DNA of 64,000 nt, from the NCBI RefSeq assembly GCF_002742335.1, contig NZ_MDGR01000007.1, positions 2,794,501-2,858,500 of the forward strand, read 5' to 3'. The translations under genes were made by a program, and so were the position numbers. This stretch comes from Reichenbachiella sp. 5M10. Lineage in GTDB: Bacteria; Bacteroidota; Bacteroidia; Cytophagales; Cyclobacteriaceae. This document shows, one piece after another, positions 1 to 8,393 of the stretch (position 1 is its first letter; each line of letters starts with the position of its first letter). The notes under the pieces were generated by a model, which was given only the letters and a program-made list of their open reading frames with translations, was not told where the DNA came from and made no database searches.

Positions 1-1044
1 AAGATATCTACCAGTAGAAACTGGGCAGTATGGCTACACGAATACATCGAAGACTTCCCAGACAAAGAAGACGTCCTTCGCTACGTCCTTTGTGCCAACG
101 CACCTGAGTCCAAAGACAACGACTTCACCTGGAAAGATTTCCAAGCCAGAAACAACAACGAACTCGTCGCAATCTACGGCAACTTCGTCAACCGTGCAGT
201 TGTACTAACCCACAAATATTTCGACGGCAAACTACCCAAAGTAAGCGCACATGAAGCTGTCGATCAAGAAGTACTCAAAGAACTTGCTGAGTTCCCTTCA
301 CGAATTGCGGATAGTCTAGACAAGTATCGATTCAGAGAAGCTCTCGCCCATGTAATGGATCTAGCACGCCTTGGCAACAAATACCTCGCAGAAACAGAAC
401 CATGGAAACTCATCAAAACAGATGAAAAAAGAACTGCCACTATACTCAATATCGCTCTGCAGATCGCCGCAAACCTCTCTATTGTTTCTCTGCCCTTCTT
501 ACCAAGGACATCAGACAAACTCGCACAAATGATCAACCTGGGTGACTTCACCTGGTCTGATGCAGGACGAGCGGATCTACTATTCGTAGGTCAAAACATA
601 GAAAAAGCGACACTCCTCTTTGAAAAAATAGAAGACGAAGCAATAGACAAACAAATTGAAAAATTAGAAAATTCAAAGCCTGTGCAACAAACCGTAGAAA
701 ACGTAGAACCGCAGAAAAAAGAAATGATCTTTGACGACTTCATGAAAATGGACATACGTATAGGGACAATCCTTGAAGCTGAAGCAGTACCCAAATCAAA
801 CAAACTACTCAAATTCAAAGTAGATACCGGTATTGATACACGTACCGTATTGAGTGGCATAGCCAAGCACTACAGTCCCGAAGAAATGGTCGGCAAACAA
901 GTCACTATGCTTGTGAACCTAGCTCCGCGCAAAATCATGGGAATTGAATCACAGGGCATGATACTGATGGCAGAAGACAGCGAAGGACAGCTCAGTTTAT
1001 TACAAGCTGACAAAAACGTTCAAAACGGCTCTCAAGTAAGCTAG
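1..1044 (+). CDS. metG: methionyl-tRNA synthetase, C-terminal part (5' end outside window)
   Basis: Charges tRNA-Met with methionine in the cytoplasm. The reading frame is open from base 1 and starts inside the KMSKS loop, seen as K-I-S-T-S followed by RNWAVW, which is the form common in long MetRS enzymes. The alpha-helical anticodon-binding domain follows. From about base 724 to the end is an EMAP/Trbp111-type tRNA-binding domain (FMKMDIRIG, then [17 protein letters not shown]), which in this family drives dimerisation and tRNA affinity. The catalytic Rossmann fold lies upstream of the window. A 10-bp inverted repeat follows the stop codon. Confidence 0.95.
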   Translation, partial: KISTSRNWAVWLHEYIEDFPDKEDVLRYVLCANAPESKDNDFTWKDFQARNNNELVAIYGNFVNRAVVLTHKYFDGKLPKVSAHEAVDQEVLKELAEFPSRIADSLDKYRFREALAHVMDLARLGNKYLAETEPWKLIKTDEKRTATILNIALQIAANLSIVSLPFLPRTSDKLAQMINLGDFTWSDAGRADLLFVGQNIEKATLLFEKIEDEAIDKQIEKLENSKPVQQTVENVEPQKKEMIFDDFMKMDIRIGTILEAEAVPKSNKLLKFKVDTGIDTRTVLSGIAKHYSPEEMVGKQVTMLVNLAPRKIMGIESQGMILMAEDSEGQLSLLQADKNVQNGSQVS

Positions 1045-1055
1045 CAACACCTACC

Positions 1056-1091
1056 CCCTCTCAAATCAACCGACAAGAGGGTTTGAGAGGG
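1056..1091 (+). terminator. hairpin downstream of metG
   Basis: CCCTCTCAAA at 1056-1065 pairs perfectly with TTTGAGAGGG at 1082-1091 around a 16-nt loop. There is no T-run after it, so this is a terminator-like or mRNA-stabilising hairpin rather than a classical intrinsic terminator. Confidence 0.4.
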
Positions 1092-1211
1092 CTTGGATGC
1101 TATTCCAAAATAGACTAGATTTAGATATACTCCATACAAGTATGACATGGACATGAACGCCAGAACATCAATCGTCTGGTACTCAACTCCTTTCAAACAA
1201 AGACTAATGCA

Positions 1212-1601
1212 ATGACTGATACAAAAAATATCACTGTACTCTATGTAGATGACGAGGAACTCAATTTGTTTTTATTCGAAAAAAGTTTTGAATCTCTGTA
1301 TCAAGTAGTCACTGCGCTCTCAGGTCCCGAAGGATTAGAAAAACTCGAAAGCCACCACGATCAAATCATCGTCGTGATCAGTGACATGCGTATGCCAACC
1401 ATGAATGGGGTCGAATTCATCACTAAGGCTCGTGCCAAGTTCTCCAACATTGCTTACTTCATCCTTACCGCATTTGATTACAACCAAGAAATCGAAACTG
1501 CAATCGAACAAAAAATCATTCACAAATTTTTCACAAAGCCTTTTGACACCCAAGAAATCCAAGAGGCCATCGACGAAGCACTCACTCAGCTTGATGTATA
1601 A
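1212..1601 (+). CDS. single-domain response regulator (receiver only)
   Basis: A 129-residue CheY-like receiver with no output domain. The acidic pocket (D13, D14), the phospho-acceptor D58 in SDMRMP, T86 and K109 (FFTKPF) are all present, so it should be phosphorylated by a histidine kinase. Lone receivers act as phosphate shuttles, or bind targets such as the flagellar motor or enzymes; the target here is unknown. There is no kinase next to it; the nearest is at 5147-6187 and that one has its own partner. It converges on tsf and shares the hairpin at 1606-1631 with it. Confidence 0.85.
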   Translation: MTDTKNITVLYVDDEELNLFLFEKSFESLYQVVTALSGPEGLEKLESHHDQIIVVISDMRMPTMNGVEFITKARAKFSNIAYFILTAFDYNQEIETAIEQKIIHKFFTKPFDTQEIQEAIDEALTQLDV

Positions 1602-1631
1602 AAAAAGCCATCTGTCAAAAGACAGACGGCT
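1600..1631 (-). terminator. terminator of the ribosomal operon (after tsf)
   Basis: AGCCATCTGTC at 1606-1616 pairs with GACAGACGGCT at 1621-1631 around an AAAA loop with one mismatch. On the minus strand the stem is followed by a run of T (the A-run at 1600-1606), which fits an intrinsic terminator for tsf. It overlaps the stop codon of the convergent receiver gene. Confidence 0.7.
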
Positions 1632-1660
1632 CAGTAACCAACTTCAATTATCCTAATGGA

Positions 1661-2491
1661 TTAACCAATCGCGATTCTTTTGAATTCAACGACGGTCATT
1701 CCTTTGTTTACACCATCCAAGTACTGTGCAATTGACTGCTTGTTGTCTTTCACGAAGGCTTGAGCCAACAAGGTGTTCTCTTTGTAGAACTTGTTCAATT
1801 TACCCAAAGCAATCTTCTCCAACATAGCCTCTGGCTTGCCTTCTTGTCTTGCTTGATCCTTTCCAATCTCGATTTCCTTTTCTACGATGGTAGCGTCTAC
1901 ACCGTCTTTGTCAACTGCTACAGGGTTCATAGCAGCAATTTGCATCGCTACATCTCTACCCGCTTCAGTCACATCTACACCACCTGTATTTTTCAAGGAT
2001 ACCAACACACCCAATTTACTTCCTGCGTGCACGTAAGGTACGATTGCTTCGCCTTCCATCACTTCATAAGCGATTACATCCATCTTTTCACCGATTTTAC
2101 CGATCATTTCGATGATACGATCGTTAAACGTCAAGTCTCCAGACTTCAATTCTTTCAAAGCAGCAGCATCTGCTGGTTTGTTTTCAAAAGCAGCTGTAGC
2201 TAGATCGTTACCCAAAGCCATGAACTCTTCGTTTTTCGCCACGAAATCAGTCTCACAAGAGAAAGCAACCACTACACCTGTAGTATTGTCAGCATTTGTT
2301 TTCACAAACACGACTCCTTCGTTGGTCTCTCTATCTGCTCTAGAGGCAGATACTTTTTGTCCCTTTTTTCTAAGCAATTCGATTGCCTTGTCAAAATCAC
2401 CTTCAGCTTCAACCAAAGCCTTTTTACAATCCATCATACCCGCTCCAGTCATTTGACGCAGCTTGTTTACTTCTTGTGCAGTAATTGCCAT
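1661..2491 (-). CDS. tsf: elongation factor Ts
   Basis: Guanine-nucleotide exchange factor that recycles EF-Tu. The 276-residue protein has the N-terminal UBA-like helical module (VNKLRQMTGAGMMDCKKAL) and the EF-Tu contact motif TDFVAKNEEF at residues 81-90, followed by the core repeats. Length is normal for the family. It is the last gene of the rplM-rpsI-rpsB-tsf operon. It is separated from rpsB by 136 bp holding two hairpins, unlike the very tight spacing between the earlier genes, so its level may be adjusted separately. Confidence 0.97.
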   Translation of the reverse strand: MAITAQEVNKLRQMTGAGMMDCKKALVEAEGDFDKAIELLRKKGQKVSASRADRETNEGVVFVKTNADNTTGVVVAFSCETDFVAKNEEFMALGNDLATAAFENKPADAAALKELKSGDLTFNDRIIEMIGKIGEKMDVIAYEVMEGEAIVPYVHAGSKLGVLVSLKNTGGVDVTEAGRDVAMQIAAMNPVAVDKDGVDATIVEKEIEIGKDQARQEGKPEAMLEKIALGKLNKFYKENTLLAQAFVKDNKQSIAQYLDGVNKGMTVVEFKRIAIG

Positions 2492-2530
2492 TTCTAAATA
2501 TAGTTTATGTTTTCTAACTTCTTTTCAAAT

Positions 2531-2596
2531 ACCCATCTCATTTTTCGGACGGGTTTAAACAAAAATTGAACCCCAAAATTATTGGGATTCAATTTT
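2531..2596 (-). promoter_or_regulatory. paired hairpins in the rpsB-tsf gap (possible attenuator or processing site)
   Basis: Read on the minus strand, the first hairpin has arms AAAATTGAA and TTCAATTTT (2588-2596 and 2562-2570) with an inner CCC/GGG pair, and is followed by TTTTTG. The second has ACCCGTC-type arms (2549-2555 and 2531-2537). The first looks like a weak intrinsic terminator placed inside the operon, which would lower tsf relative to rpsB, or it may be an RNase processing site. Seen in sequence; function inferred. Confidence 0.45.
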
Positions 2597-2627
2597 CATA
2601 TATGGATACTATTTCAAAATAGTATGA

Positions 2628-3386
2628 TTACTCTCCTTTTTCGTCAGCGGCTGCTTTAGCGGCTGCTGCCTCTTGCTCCTTAGCATCTTCCTTATCCTTC
2701 TTTCTTTCAGACAAAGCCTCTTCCACTTCTTTTCCAATGTGATTCATGATCAACTGGATAGACTTGAATGCGTCATCGTTAGCAGGAATTGGGAAATCCA
2801 CCTGATTAGGATCAGAGTTAGTATCCACCATAGCGAATACAGGGATATTCAATTTTTGTGCTTCTTTTATTGCGATATGCTCTCTTTTGATGTCTACAAC
2901 AAAAAGTGCTGCTGGCAATCTTGTCAAATCAGCGATACCTCCTAAGATTCTCTCCAATTTAACTTTTTCTCTGCTGATCATCAACTTCTCTCTCTTCGCC
3001 AAGTTTTTGAAAGCGTCATCTTTCAACATCTTGTCCATTGAAGACATCTTTTTCAACGATTTTCTGATCGTCGCAAAGTTGGTCAACATACCACCTAGCC
3101 ATCTGTCAGTGACGTAAGGCATTCTTAATCTCTTAGCTTCTTCAGAAACGATTTCTCTCGCTTGCTTTTTGGTCGCAACGAACATTACTTTTCGTCCTGA
3201 TTTCACTATCTGCTTGAGTGCATTTGATGCTTCTTCGAGGCAATCAAGCGTTTTATGTAGATCGATAATATGGATACCATTCTTCTCCATGAAGATGTAT
3301 GGTGCCATTTTCGGATCCCACTTTCTCGTCAAGTGTCCGAAGTGGACACCAGCATCAAGTAAGTCTTTGTGCTCTAATTTGGCCAT
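2628..3386 (-). CDS. rpsB: 30S ribosomal protein S2
   Basis: Small-subunit protein at the head-body junction. The 252-residue sequence starts [18 protein letters not shown] and contains the S2 signatures ([10 protein letters not shown], the WLGG region, [25 protein letters not shown]). It ends in an Ala/Glu/Lys-rich tail (about residues 230-252) that looks disordered; such tails are common in Bacteroidota S2. Third gene of the ribosomal operon, 33 bp after rpsI. Confidence 0.97.
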   Translation of the reverse strand: MAKLEHKDLLDAGVHFGHLTRKWDPKMAPYIFMEKNGIHIIDLHKTLDCLEEASNALKQIVKSGRKVMFVATKKQAREIVSEEAKRLRMPYVTDRWLGGMLTNFATIRKSLKKMSSMDKMLKDDAFKNLAKREKLMISREKVKLERILGGIADLTRLPAALFVVDIKREHIAIKEAQKLNIPVFAMVDTNSDPNQVDFPIPANDDAFKSIQLIMNHIGKEVEEALSERKKDKEDAKEQEAAAAKAAADEKGE

Positions 3387-3419
3387 TAAAATTTACTTAT
3401 ATATAAAATACAATATTGA

Positions 3420-3806
3420 TTAACGCTTGCTGAACTGGAATGCTCTTCTCGCCTTTCTTCTACCCGGCTTCTTACGCTCGACCATTCTAGGATCTCTCGT
3501 CATGAAACCTTCCTTCTTCAAAGGAGGTCTGTGTTCAGGATTGATTTCAACCAATGCTCTAGAGATAGCCAAACGAATTCCTTCTGCTTGACCTTTCATT
3601 CCTCCACCAGATACATTGATATTCATATCATAGTTTCCATCTTCGGCAACCAATACCAAAGGTTGCTTTACGATAGTTTGATAAATTTCAAAAGGGAAAT
3701 ACTCTTTCAAGTCCCTGTTGTTGATCTTAACATCGCCTTTGCCAGGTGTCATGTACAACCTAGCTACAGATGTTTTTCTTCTACCAATGGTGTTTATTAC
3801 TTCCAT
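3420..3806 (-). CDS. rpsI: 30S ribosomal protein S9
   Basis: Head protein of the small subunit whose basic C-terminal tail reaches the P-site tRNA. The 128-residue protein has the family motifs (GRRKTSVARL near the start, GGGMKGQAEGIRLAISRAL in the middle) and the expected end, RRKARRAFQFSKR, with the invariant terminal K-R. It lies 5 bp after rplM, in the usual L13-S9 pairing. Confidence 0.98.
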   Translation of the reverse strand: MEVINTIGRRKTSVARLYMTPGKGDVKINNRDLKEYFPFEIYQTIVKQPLVLVAEDGNYDMNINVSGGGMKGQAEGIRLAISRALVEINPEHRPPLKKEGFMTRDPRMVERKKPGRRKARRAFQFSKR

Positions 3807-3811
3807 TCAGA

Positions 3812-4255
3812 TTAAAGTTTTATCTCTTTCGGAGTTTGCGCTTCGTGCTTGTGCTCAGCTCCTTCGTAAACGAACAAATTATTAAACAAGGCTCTTCCTA
3901 ATCTATTTTTTGGAAGCATACCTCTTACGGCTCTCTCTACCAAGATAGTAGAAGACTTTGCCTTTACTTCGTTAGGAGTTTGAGTTCTCTGACCTCCAGG
4001 GAAGCCTGTGTGTGACACATACTGCTTGTCAGTCCACTTTTTTCCTGTAAGTTTTACCTTATCAGAGTTGACCACTATTACATTGTCACCACAATCTACG
4101 TTTGGCGTATAGCCCGGTTTGTGCTTACCTCTGATCATCTTAGCAACCTCACTTGCTAATCTTCCCAATACTTTTCCTTCAGCATCTACTACGACCCACT
4201 GCTTGTCAGCTGTGGCATTGTTCGTAATGGCTGTTTTATAACTTATTGAATCCAC
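3812..4255 (-). CDS. rplM: 50S ribosomal protein L13
   Basis: Early-assembly large-subunit protein. The 147-residue sequence shows W-V-V-V-D-A-E-G-K-VLGRLAS near the start, the H-K-P-G-Y-T-P element and VERAVRGMLPKNRLG, all standard L13 features. It opens the operon rplM-rpsI-rpsB-tsf. A full-consensus promoter sits about 50-80 bp upstream (4308-4339), giving a leader of about 45 nt. Confidence 0.98.
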   Translation of the reverse strand: MDSISYKTAITNNATADKQWVVVDAEGKVLGRLASEVAKMIRGKHKPGYTPNVDCGDNVIVVNSDKVKLTGKKWTDKQYVSHTGFPGGQRTQTPNEVKAKSSTILVERAVRGMLPKNRLGRALFNNLFVYEGAEHKHEAQTPKEIKL

Positions 4256-4307
4256 TGTTTTCTATGATTTTTATAGTCAAAATCCTACTCCCCCTCGAAA
4301 AGGGACA

Positions 4308-4339
4308 CAAAAATAGAAATTTATTTTAGCAATAACAAA
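4308..4339 (-). promoter_or_regulatory. Bacteroidota-type promoter of the ribosomal operon
   Basis: On the minus strand, TTTG (4336-4339) is followed after exactly 20 nt by TATTTTTG (4308-4315), an exact match to the TTTG-N19-21-TAnnTTTG promoter known for this phylum. The predicted start of transcription is near 4301, some 45 nt before the rplM ATG. The surrounding DNA is AT-rich, as expected for a strong ribosomal promoter. Confidence 0.7.
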
Positions 4340-4384
4340 GCTGAAGTAAAAATAAGATTGCAGTTTTCAGAAATAATTACTACC

Positions 4385-5119
4385 TCAACCAAACTTCTCG
4401 ATCTTCTTTAGGATCATGTCCAAGTCTTTGGGATAATCACACGCCACTTGAATGGTGTGCCCTTCCAGCGGACTAAGTGCTATCTGATAGGCATGCAATG
4501 CCACACGATCAAAAAGAGGTCTTTCTTCCCTTCCTTCCGAGATTTTATAGTTCTTTTTGATCGCAGAGAGGAAGACCGGCTCACCTCCATAATATTCATC
4601 TCCACAGATCGGAAAACCCAAATAGGCCAAATGTGCACGAATCTGATGACGTCTACCAGATACGGGTTTAGCTTCTACCAAAGTATAATTACCCATGTAG
4701 GCTTTGGGACGAAACAAAGTAGTCGCTTCTTTGCCTCGCTTCGAATCAATCTTGACCCGACCTGATCCTGCGATCCTCAATGGCATATCTACCTGTAGTG
4801 TCTCGTCTGCGAACTGCCCTTTGACCAAGGCATGATAGACCTTGTCGACTTCTCTCGCCTCAAACTGCAATGCTGCAGCACGATAAGCCTCTTCGTCCTT
4901 TGCCATCAACAACGCACCACTAGTCTCCTTGTCCAATCGATGACATACCGATACCCCAGGGTATATTTCCCGAAACATAGACAATATATTTCGGGCATCT
5001 GCTCGATCTTCGAGAGTAGATATCAAGGCCGGTTTATTGATGACCAAAAAACGATCATCTTCAAAACAAATTAGATCTAAAGGGTTAATATTCTTTGACA
5101 CTTCTACTTTTTTGAGCAA
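4385..5119 (-). CDS. RluA-family rRNA/tRNA pseudouridine synthase
   Basis: Isomerises uridine to pseudouridine in structured RNA. The catalytic motif HRLDKETSG is present with D63 as the nucleophilic aspartate, followed by GRRHQIRAHLAYLGFPICGD, the second family signature. There is no S4 domain at the N-terminus, so it is closer to the RluA/RluC catalytic core alone (244 residues). No ATG exists in frame before essential residues; translation must begin at TTG (5119) or GTG (5101). The exact RNA target cannot be told from sequence. It is upstream of the ribosomal operon but separated from it by a promoter. Confidence 0.85.
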   Translation of the reverse strand: MLKKVEVSKNINPLDLICFEDDRFLVINKPALISTLEDRADARNILSMFREIYPGVSVCHRLDKETSGALLMAKDEEAYRAAALQFEAREVDKVYHALVKGQFADETLQVDMPLRIAGSGRVKIDSKRGKEATTLFRPKAYMGNYTLVEAKPVSGRRHQIRAHLAYLGFPICGDEYYGGEPVFLSAIKKNYKISEGREERPLFDRVALHAYQIALSPLEGHTIQVACDYPKDLDMILKKIEKFG

Positions 5120-5146
5120 AGTAAGCCAAAGAAAAGGAAAGGGTTA

Positions 5147-6187
5147 CTATTGCGACTGATACTTATCCAATTCGAAACTGAAGACGGACCCCTCTCCTGG
5201 TGTGCTATCCACCTTGATCTCGCTACCATGAGCCTCTACGATATGTTTGACAATAGACAGCCCCAAACCTGTACCACCGATAGCTCTGGATCTACTCTTG
5301 TCCACTCGGTAAAAGCGCTCAAAAATGCGATTGAGATGTTCTAGCGGAATACCAATTCCATTGTCCTTGACGATGACAAGTTGCTTATCTCCTTGATCGA
5401 CAAGCGACACTTCCACGATCCCGCCTTCATCCGAATATTTGATAGCATTAGTAACTAGATTGATCAACACTTGATGGATGCGCTGTGCATCTACGAGTAC
5501 TTTGATCTCCTCTTCACGCGCATGATTCATCTTGAGCGTGATATGATGCTTATGAGCGTTGTTTTCCATCTGATCAAAGATCTCAAAGATCATTTCACAA
5601 AGATCGACTGGCTCTAGCTGCATCGTGATATCTCCCGCCTCCATATGCGACACTGTCAATAGGTCCTGCACAAGCATATCCAAGCCATCCAGATTTTTGG
5701 CCGCACGTTTGAGAAACTTCATTCGATTGTCCATATCATCAATCGCCCCATCGAGCAACGTATGTACAAACCCTTGAGCAGCAAAAATCGGAGTTTTGAG
5801 CTCATGCGATACATCTGCCAGAAACTGCCTCCTAAATTTGGCCAATTGCTTCAATTCTTCGATTTCATTCTCCTTGCCATGCGCATACGCATAGATTTCT
5901 TCATGAATCTGATTGAGTGAACTATGTCCGTATTTCTTGTTTCGCTCTAGTTTCGAAAGGTCATTAGAGCGAATCTGTTCAAACATATTGTAAATACTTC
6001 GGAGCTCTTTGAAAAACAAAAACTCAAGCACAATGTTGATCAATATATACCCTGTACCGAAAGAGATGAAAAACACCAACCAATAGGCATAATCAGGCAC
6101 ATCAGGTAGCAACATCAAACTGCCCAAAACAATAGCAGCGATACAGCCTGACAAAATAAGGGCGAGCCCTCTAGAATTCAATAACAT
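5147..6187 (-). CDS. sensor histidine kinase, PhoR-like
   Basis: Membrane kinase of a two-component system. Two membrane helices near residues 8-28 and 34-58 leave almost no periplasmic loop, so sensing is probably in the membrane or cytoplasm. A short linker leads to the HisKA domain with the phosphorylated H128 in SHELKTP, then the ATPase domain: N box (N243, N247), G1 box DNGIGIP and G2 box GTGLGLSIVKHIVEAHGS. 346 residues. It is 15 bp downstream of its response regulator gene. Bacteroidota pairs of this type are often annotated PhoR/PhoB or YycG-like, but the signal is not deducible here. Confidence 0.9.
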   Translation of the reverse strand: MLLNSRGLALILSGCIAAIVLGSLMLLPDVPDYAYWLVFFISFGTGYILINIVLEFLFFKELRSIYNMFEQIRSNDLSKLERNKKYGHSSLNQIHEEIYAYAHGKENEIEELKQLAKFRRQFLADVSHELKTPIFAAQGFVHTLLDGAIDDMDNRMKFLKRAAKNLDGLDMLVQDLLTVSHMEAGDITMQLEPVDLCEMIFEIFDQMENNAHKHHITLKMNHAREEEIKVLVDAQRIHQVLINLVTNAIKYSDEGGIVEVSLVDQGDKQLVIVKDNGIGIPLEHLNRIFERFYRVDKSRSRAIGGTGLGLSIVKHIVEAHGSEIKVDSTPGEGSVFSFELDKYQSQ

Positions 6188-6202
6188 AACTATGATTCAC
6201 GA

Positions 6203-6886
6203 TCACTCTGCGTCAAATTTATACCCTACCCCTTTGATGGTCGATATATAGCCTTCGCCGATCTTTTCTCTGACTTTTCGTACATGTACGTCGACTGTTC
6301 GAGCCAAAACGTACACATCTGTACCCCATATATTGTAAAGCAATTCGTCTCGGCTAAAGACCTTGCCCGGGTGTTGCGCCAAGAAATAAAGCAGCTCGAA
6401 TTCCTTTTTCGGCAGGGAAAACTCCTCGTTATTTCTTTTGACAGTATAACTCTGCTTGTCGATATGCAAATCCCCTGCGGTGACTTTTTCTTCTTGATCA
6501 ATTTCCTTTTTCGAACGTCTAAATATGGCATTGATCCGACTCATCAATGCCCGTGGCTTGATCGGTTTGGTCAGGTAATCATCCGCTCCGTTCTCAAACG
6601 CAGCTACCTCTGAGTATTCCTCTACCCGAGCTGTCAAAAAAATGATAAAACTATTGGACAATTCCTTGAACTCCCTCAGCTGACGACACGTCTCCACCCC
6701 ATCTTGGCCTGGCATCATGATATCCAACAAAATCAAATCAGGGACAAATTCTTTTGCAATACCGACAGCCTCCATTCCATTTTCAGCGACTTCTACCTCA
6801 AACCCCTCCTTTTCCAAGTTGTATTTCAATAAATCCAAAATATCAACCTCATCATCTACTACCAGTATTTTCTTCTTTCCTGACAT
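6203..6886 (-). CDS. OmpR/PhoB-family response regulator
   Basis: DNA-binding partner of the kinase encoded just downstream. The receiver domain has D11/D12, phospho-acceptor D55 (LLDIMMPG), T85 and K107 (YLTKPIKP). The C-terminal winged helix runs from about residue 130 to 227 (FELLYFLAQHPGKVFSR, then VHVRKVREKIG and IKGVGYKF). 227 residues, normal for the family. It starts a two-gene operon. Divergent from recA across 324 bp of AT-rich sequence. Confidence 0.92.
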   Translation of the reverse strand: MSGKKKILVVDDEVDILDLLKYNLEKEGFEVEVAENGMEAVGIAKEFVPDLILLDIMMPGQDGVETCRQLREFKELSNSFIIFLTARVEEYSEVAAFENGADDYLTKPIKPRALMSRINAIFRRSKKEIDQEEKVTAGDLHIDKQSYTVKRNNEEFSLPKKEFELLYFLAQHPGKVFSRDELLYNIWGTDVYVLARTVDVHVRKVREKIGEGYISTIKGVGYKFDAE

Positions 6887-7210
6887 GATTTATTTAAATA
6901 AAAAACTATGTATTAATCCACGATTAAAAAACGCCCAAAACTTATGATTTTTCTTCAATTTGAATGACAAAATCCCAAGTAGTAACAAAATAGTAATATT
7001 AGGGAAATATAACTAGCGTATTTTAGTAGATAGCCTCAAAGCACTTCTAAAAAAACATAGTGCTAATTTTTTTAGTATTATGTTTTTAATATCAATCATC
7101 CGTATTATAATTGCTAAAATATTTACTCTTTCTACAAAAAAGAAATAACGAAGACAATAATCAGAATAGGCATAAATTGCAGGCCTATTCCGCAACATAA
7201 AGAAAACACC
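6887..7210. other. AT-rich divergent intergenic region (response regulator / recA)
   Basis: 324 bp without a convincing gene; the short minus-strand reading frame here overlaps the recA start and has no recognisable features. An imperfect 14-bp hairpin (about 7051-7064 with 7074-7087) precedes a T-run. I see no clear SOS box of known type and no full TTTG/TAnnTTTG promoter for recA. Confidence 0.4.
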
Positions 7211-8221
7211 ATGAGCGAAAACGCTGAAAAACTCAAAGCACTCCAACTGACACTAGACAAACTGGAGAAAACCTATGGCAAGGGCACAGTCATGAAACTG
7301 TCCGATGAAAGTGTAGTAGATATCCCGTCCATCCCTACGGGTTCTGTGAGTTTGGACATTGCCTTGGGGATTGGAGGCATCCCCAAAGGCAGAATTGTAG
7401 AAATCTATGGTCCAGAATCCTCTGGAAAAACTACACTCAGCATGCACTGTATCGCTGAAGCCCAAAAACAAGGAGGCATGGCAGCATTCATCGATGCAGA
7501 GCACGCATTTGACAAACACTATGCTGAAAAACTAGGTATTGACACTGAAAACCTACTCATCTCACAGCCAGACAATGGAGAACAAGCCCTAGAAATCGCA
7601 GAGCACCTAATTCGCTCAGGTGCTATTGACATCATCGTCATTGATTCTGTAGCTGCACTTGTCCCCAAAGCCGAACTCGAAGGTGAAATGGGAGATAGCA
7701 AAATGGGGCTACAGGCAAGACTAATGAGTCAAGCCTTAAGAAAGCTCACTGGCGCAATCAACAAAACAGGTTGTTCTTGTATTTTCATCAACCAGTTGAG
7801 AGAAAAAATCGGCGTGATGTTTGGCAACCCTGAGACGACCACAGGGGGTAATGCACTAAAGTTCTACGCCTCAGTCAGACTTGACATTCGACGCATTGGC
7901 CAGATCAAAGAAAGCGCAGACAACATCCTCGGAAACAGAACGCGTGTCAAAGTAGTCAAAAACAAAGTAGCTCCGCCATTCAAAGTCGTGGAGTTTGACA
8001 TCATGTACGGCGAAGGAATATCCAAAGTAGGGGAAATCATCGATATAGGTGTAGAACTAAATATCGTCAACAAAGCAGGCTCGTGGTTCTCCTACAAAGG
8101 CAACAAGCTCGGACAAGGTCGGGACTCTGTCAAAAACATCCTATTGGACAATCCAGAGTTGATGGAAGAACTCGAACTCGCCATCAAGAACAAAATCGGT
8201 GGCAAAGTAGAAGAAGCATAA
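7211..8221 (+). CDS. recA: recombinase A
   Basis: Forms the nucleoprotein filament for homologous recombination and repair. Walker A is GPESSGKTT (residues 67-75), Walker B is [10 protein letters not shown] with D145, and the L2 and ATP-cap elements follow ([22 protein letters not shown]). 336 residues, with a short C-terminal tail compared with E. coli RecA; it ends [10 protein letters not shown] strong terminator follows at once. Confidence 0.99.
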   Translation: MSENAEKLKALQLTLDKLEKTYGKGTVMKLSDESVVDIPSIPTGSVSLDIALGIGGIPKGRIVEIYGPESSGKTTLSMHCIAEAQKQGGMAAFIDAEHAFDKHYAEKLGIDTENLLISQPDNGEQALEIAEHLIRSGAIDIIVIDSVAALVPKAELEGEMGDSKMGLQARLMSQALRKLTGAINKTGCSCIFINQLREKIGVMFGNPETTTGGNALKFYASVRLDIRRIGQIKESADNILGNRTRVKVVKNKVAPPFKVVEFDIMYGEGISKVGEIIDIGVELNIVNKAGSWFSYKGNKLGQGRDSVKNILLDNPELMEELELAIKNKIGGKVEEA

Positions 8222-8240
8222 GATATTTATAACCACCACA

Positions 8241-8272
8241 AAAGAGCAAGGCCATCGTCTTGCTCTTTTTCT
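8241..8272 (+). terminator. recA terminator
   Basis: AAAGAGCAAG (8241-8250) pairs perfectly with CTTGCTCTTT (8259-8268) around an 8-nt loop and runs into further T residues. Located 20 bp after the recA stop. Confidence 0.8.
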
Positions 8273-8358
8273 TTGGCCCTTTCAAAGCACGAAGGGACGA
8301 TCTTTCCACGATCACACAATAAAGTACCGCTACCTCTCATATAGCACGCTAATTTTTA

Positions 8359-8366
8359 TAATTTTG
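8359..8366 (+). promoter_or_regulatory. valS promoter, -7 element
   Basis: TAATTTTG is an exact match to TAnnTTTG, placed 28 bp before the valS ATG. No TTTG is seen at the expected -33 position, so only half of the promoter is supported. Confidence 0.45.
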
Positions 8367-8393
8367 CGCTTGCAATTTTTTAACTAGGTAAGC

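Noticed and set aside
7013-7246. 77-codon minus-strand frame overlapping the recA start
   Set aside because: No motif and no start context; low-complexity AT-rich sequence explains the open frame.
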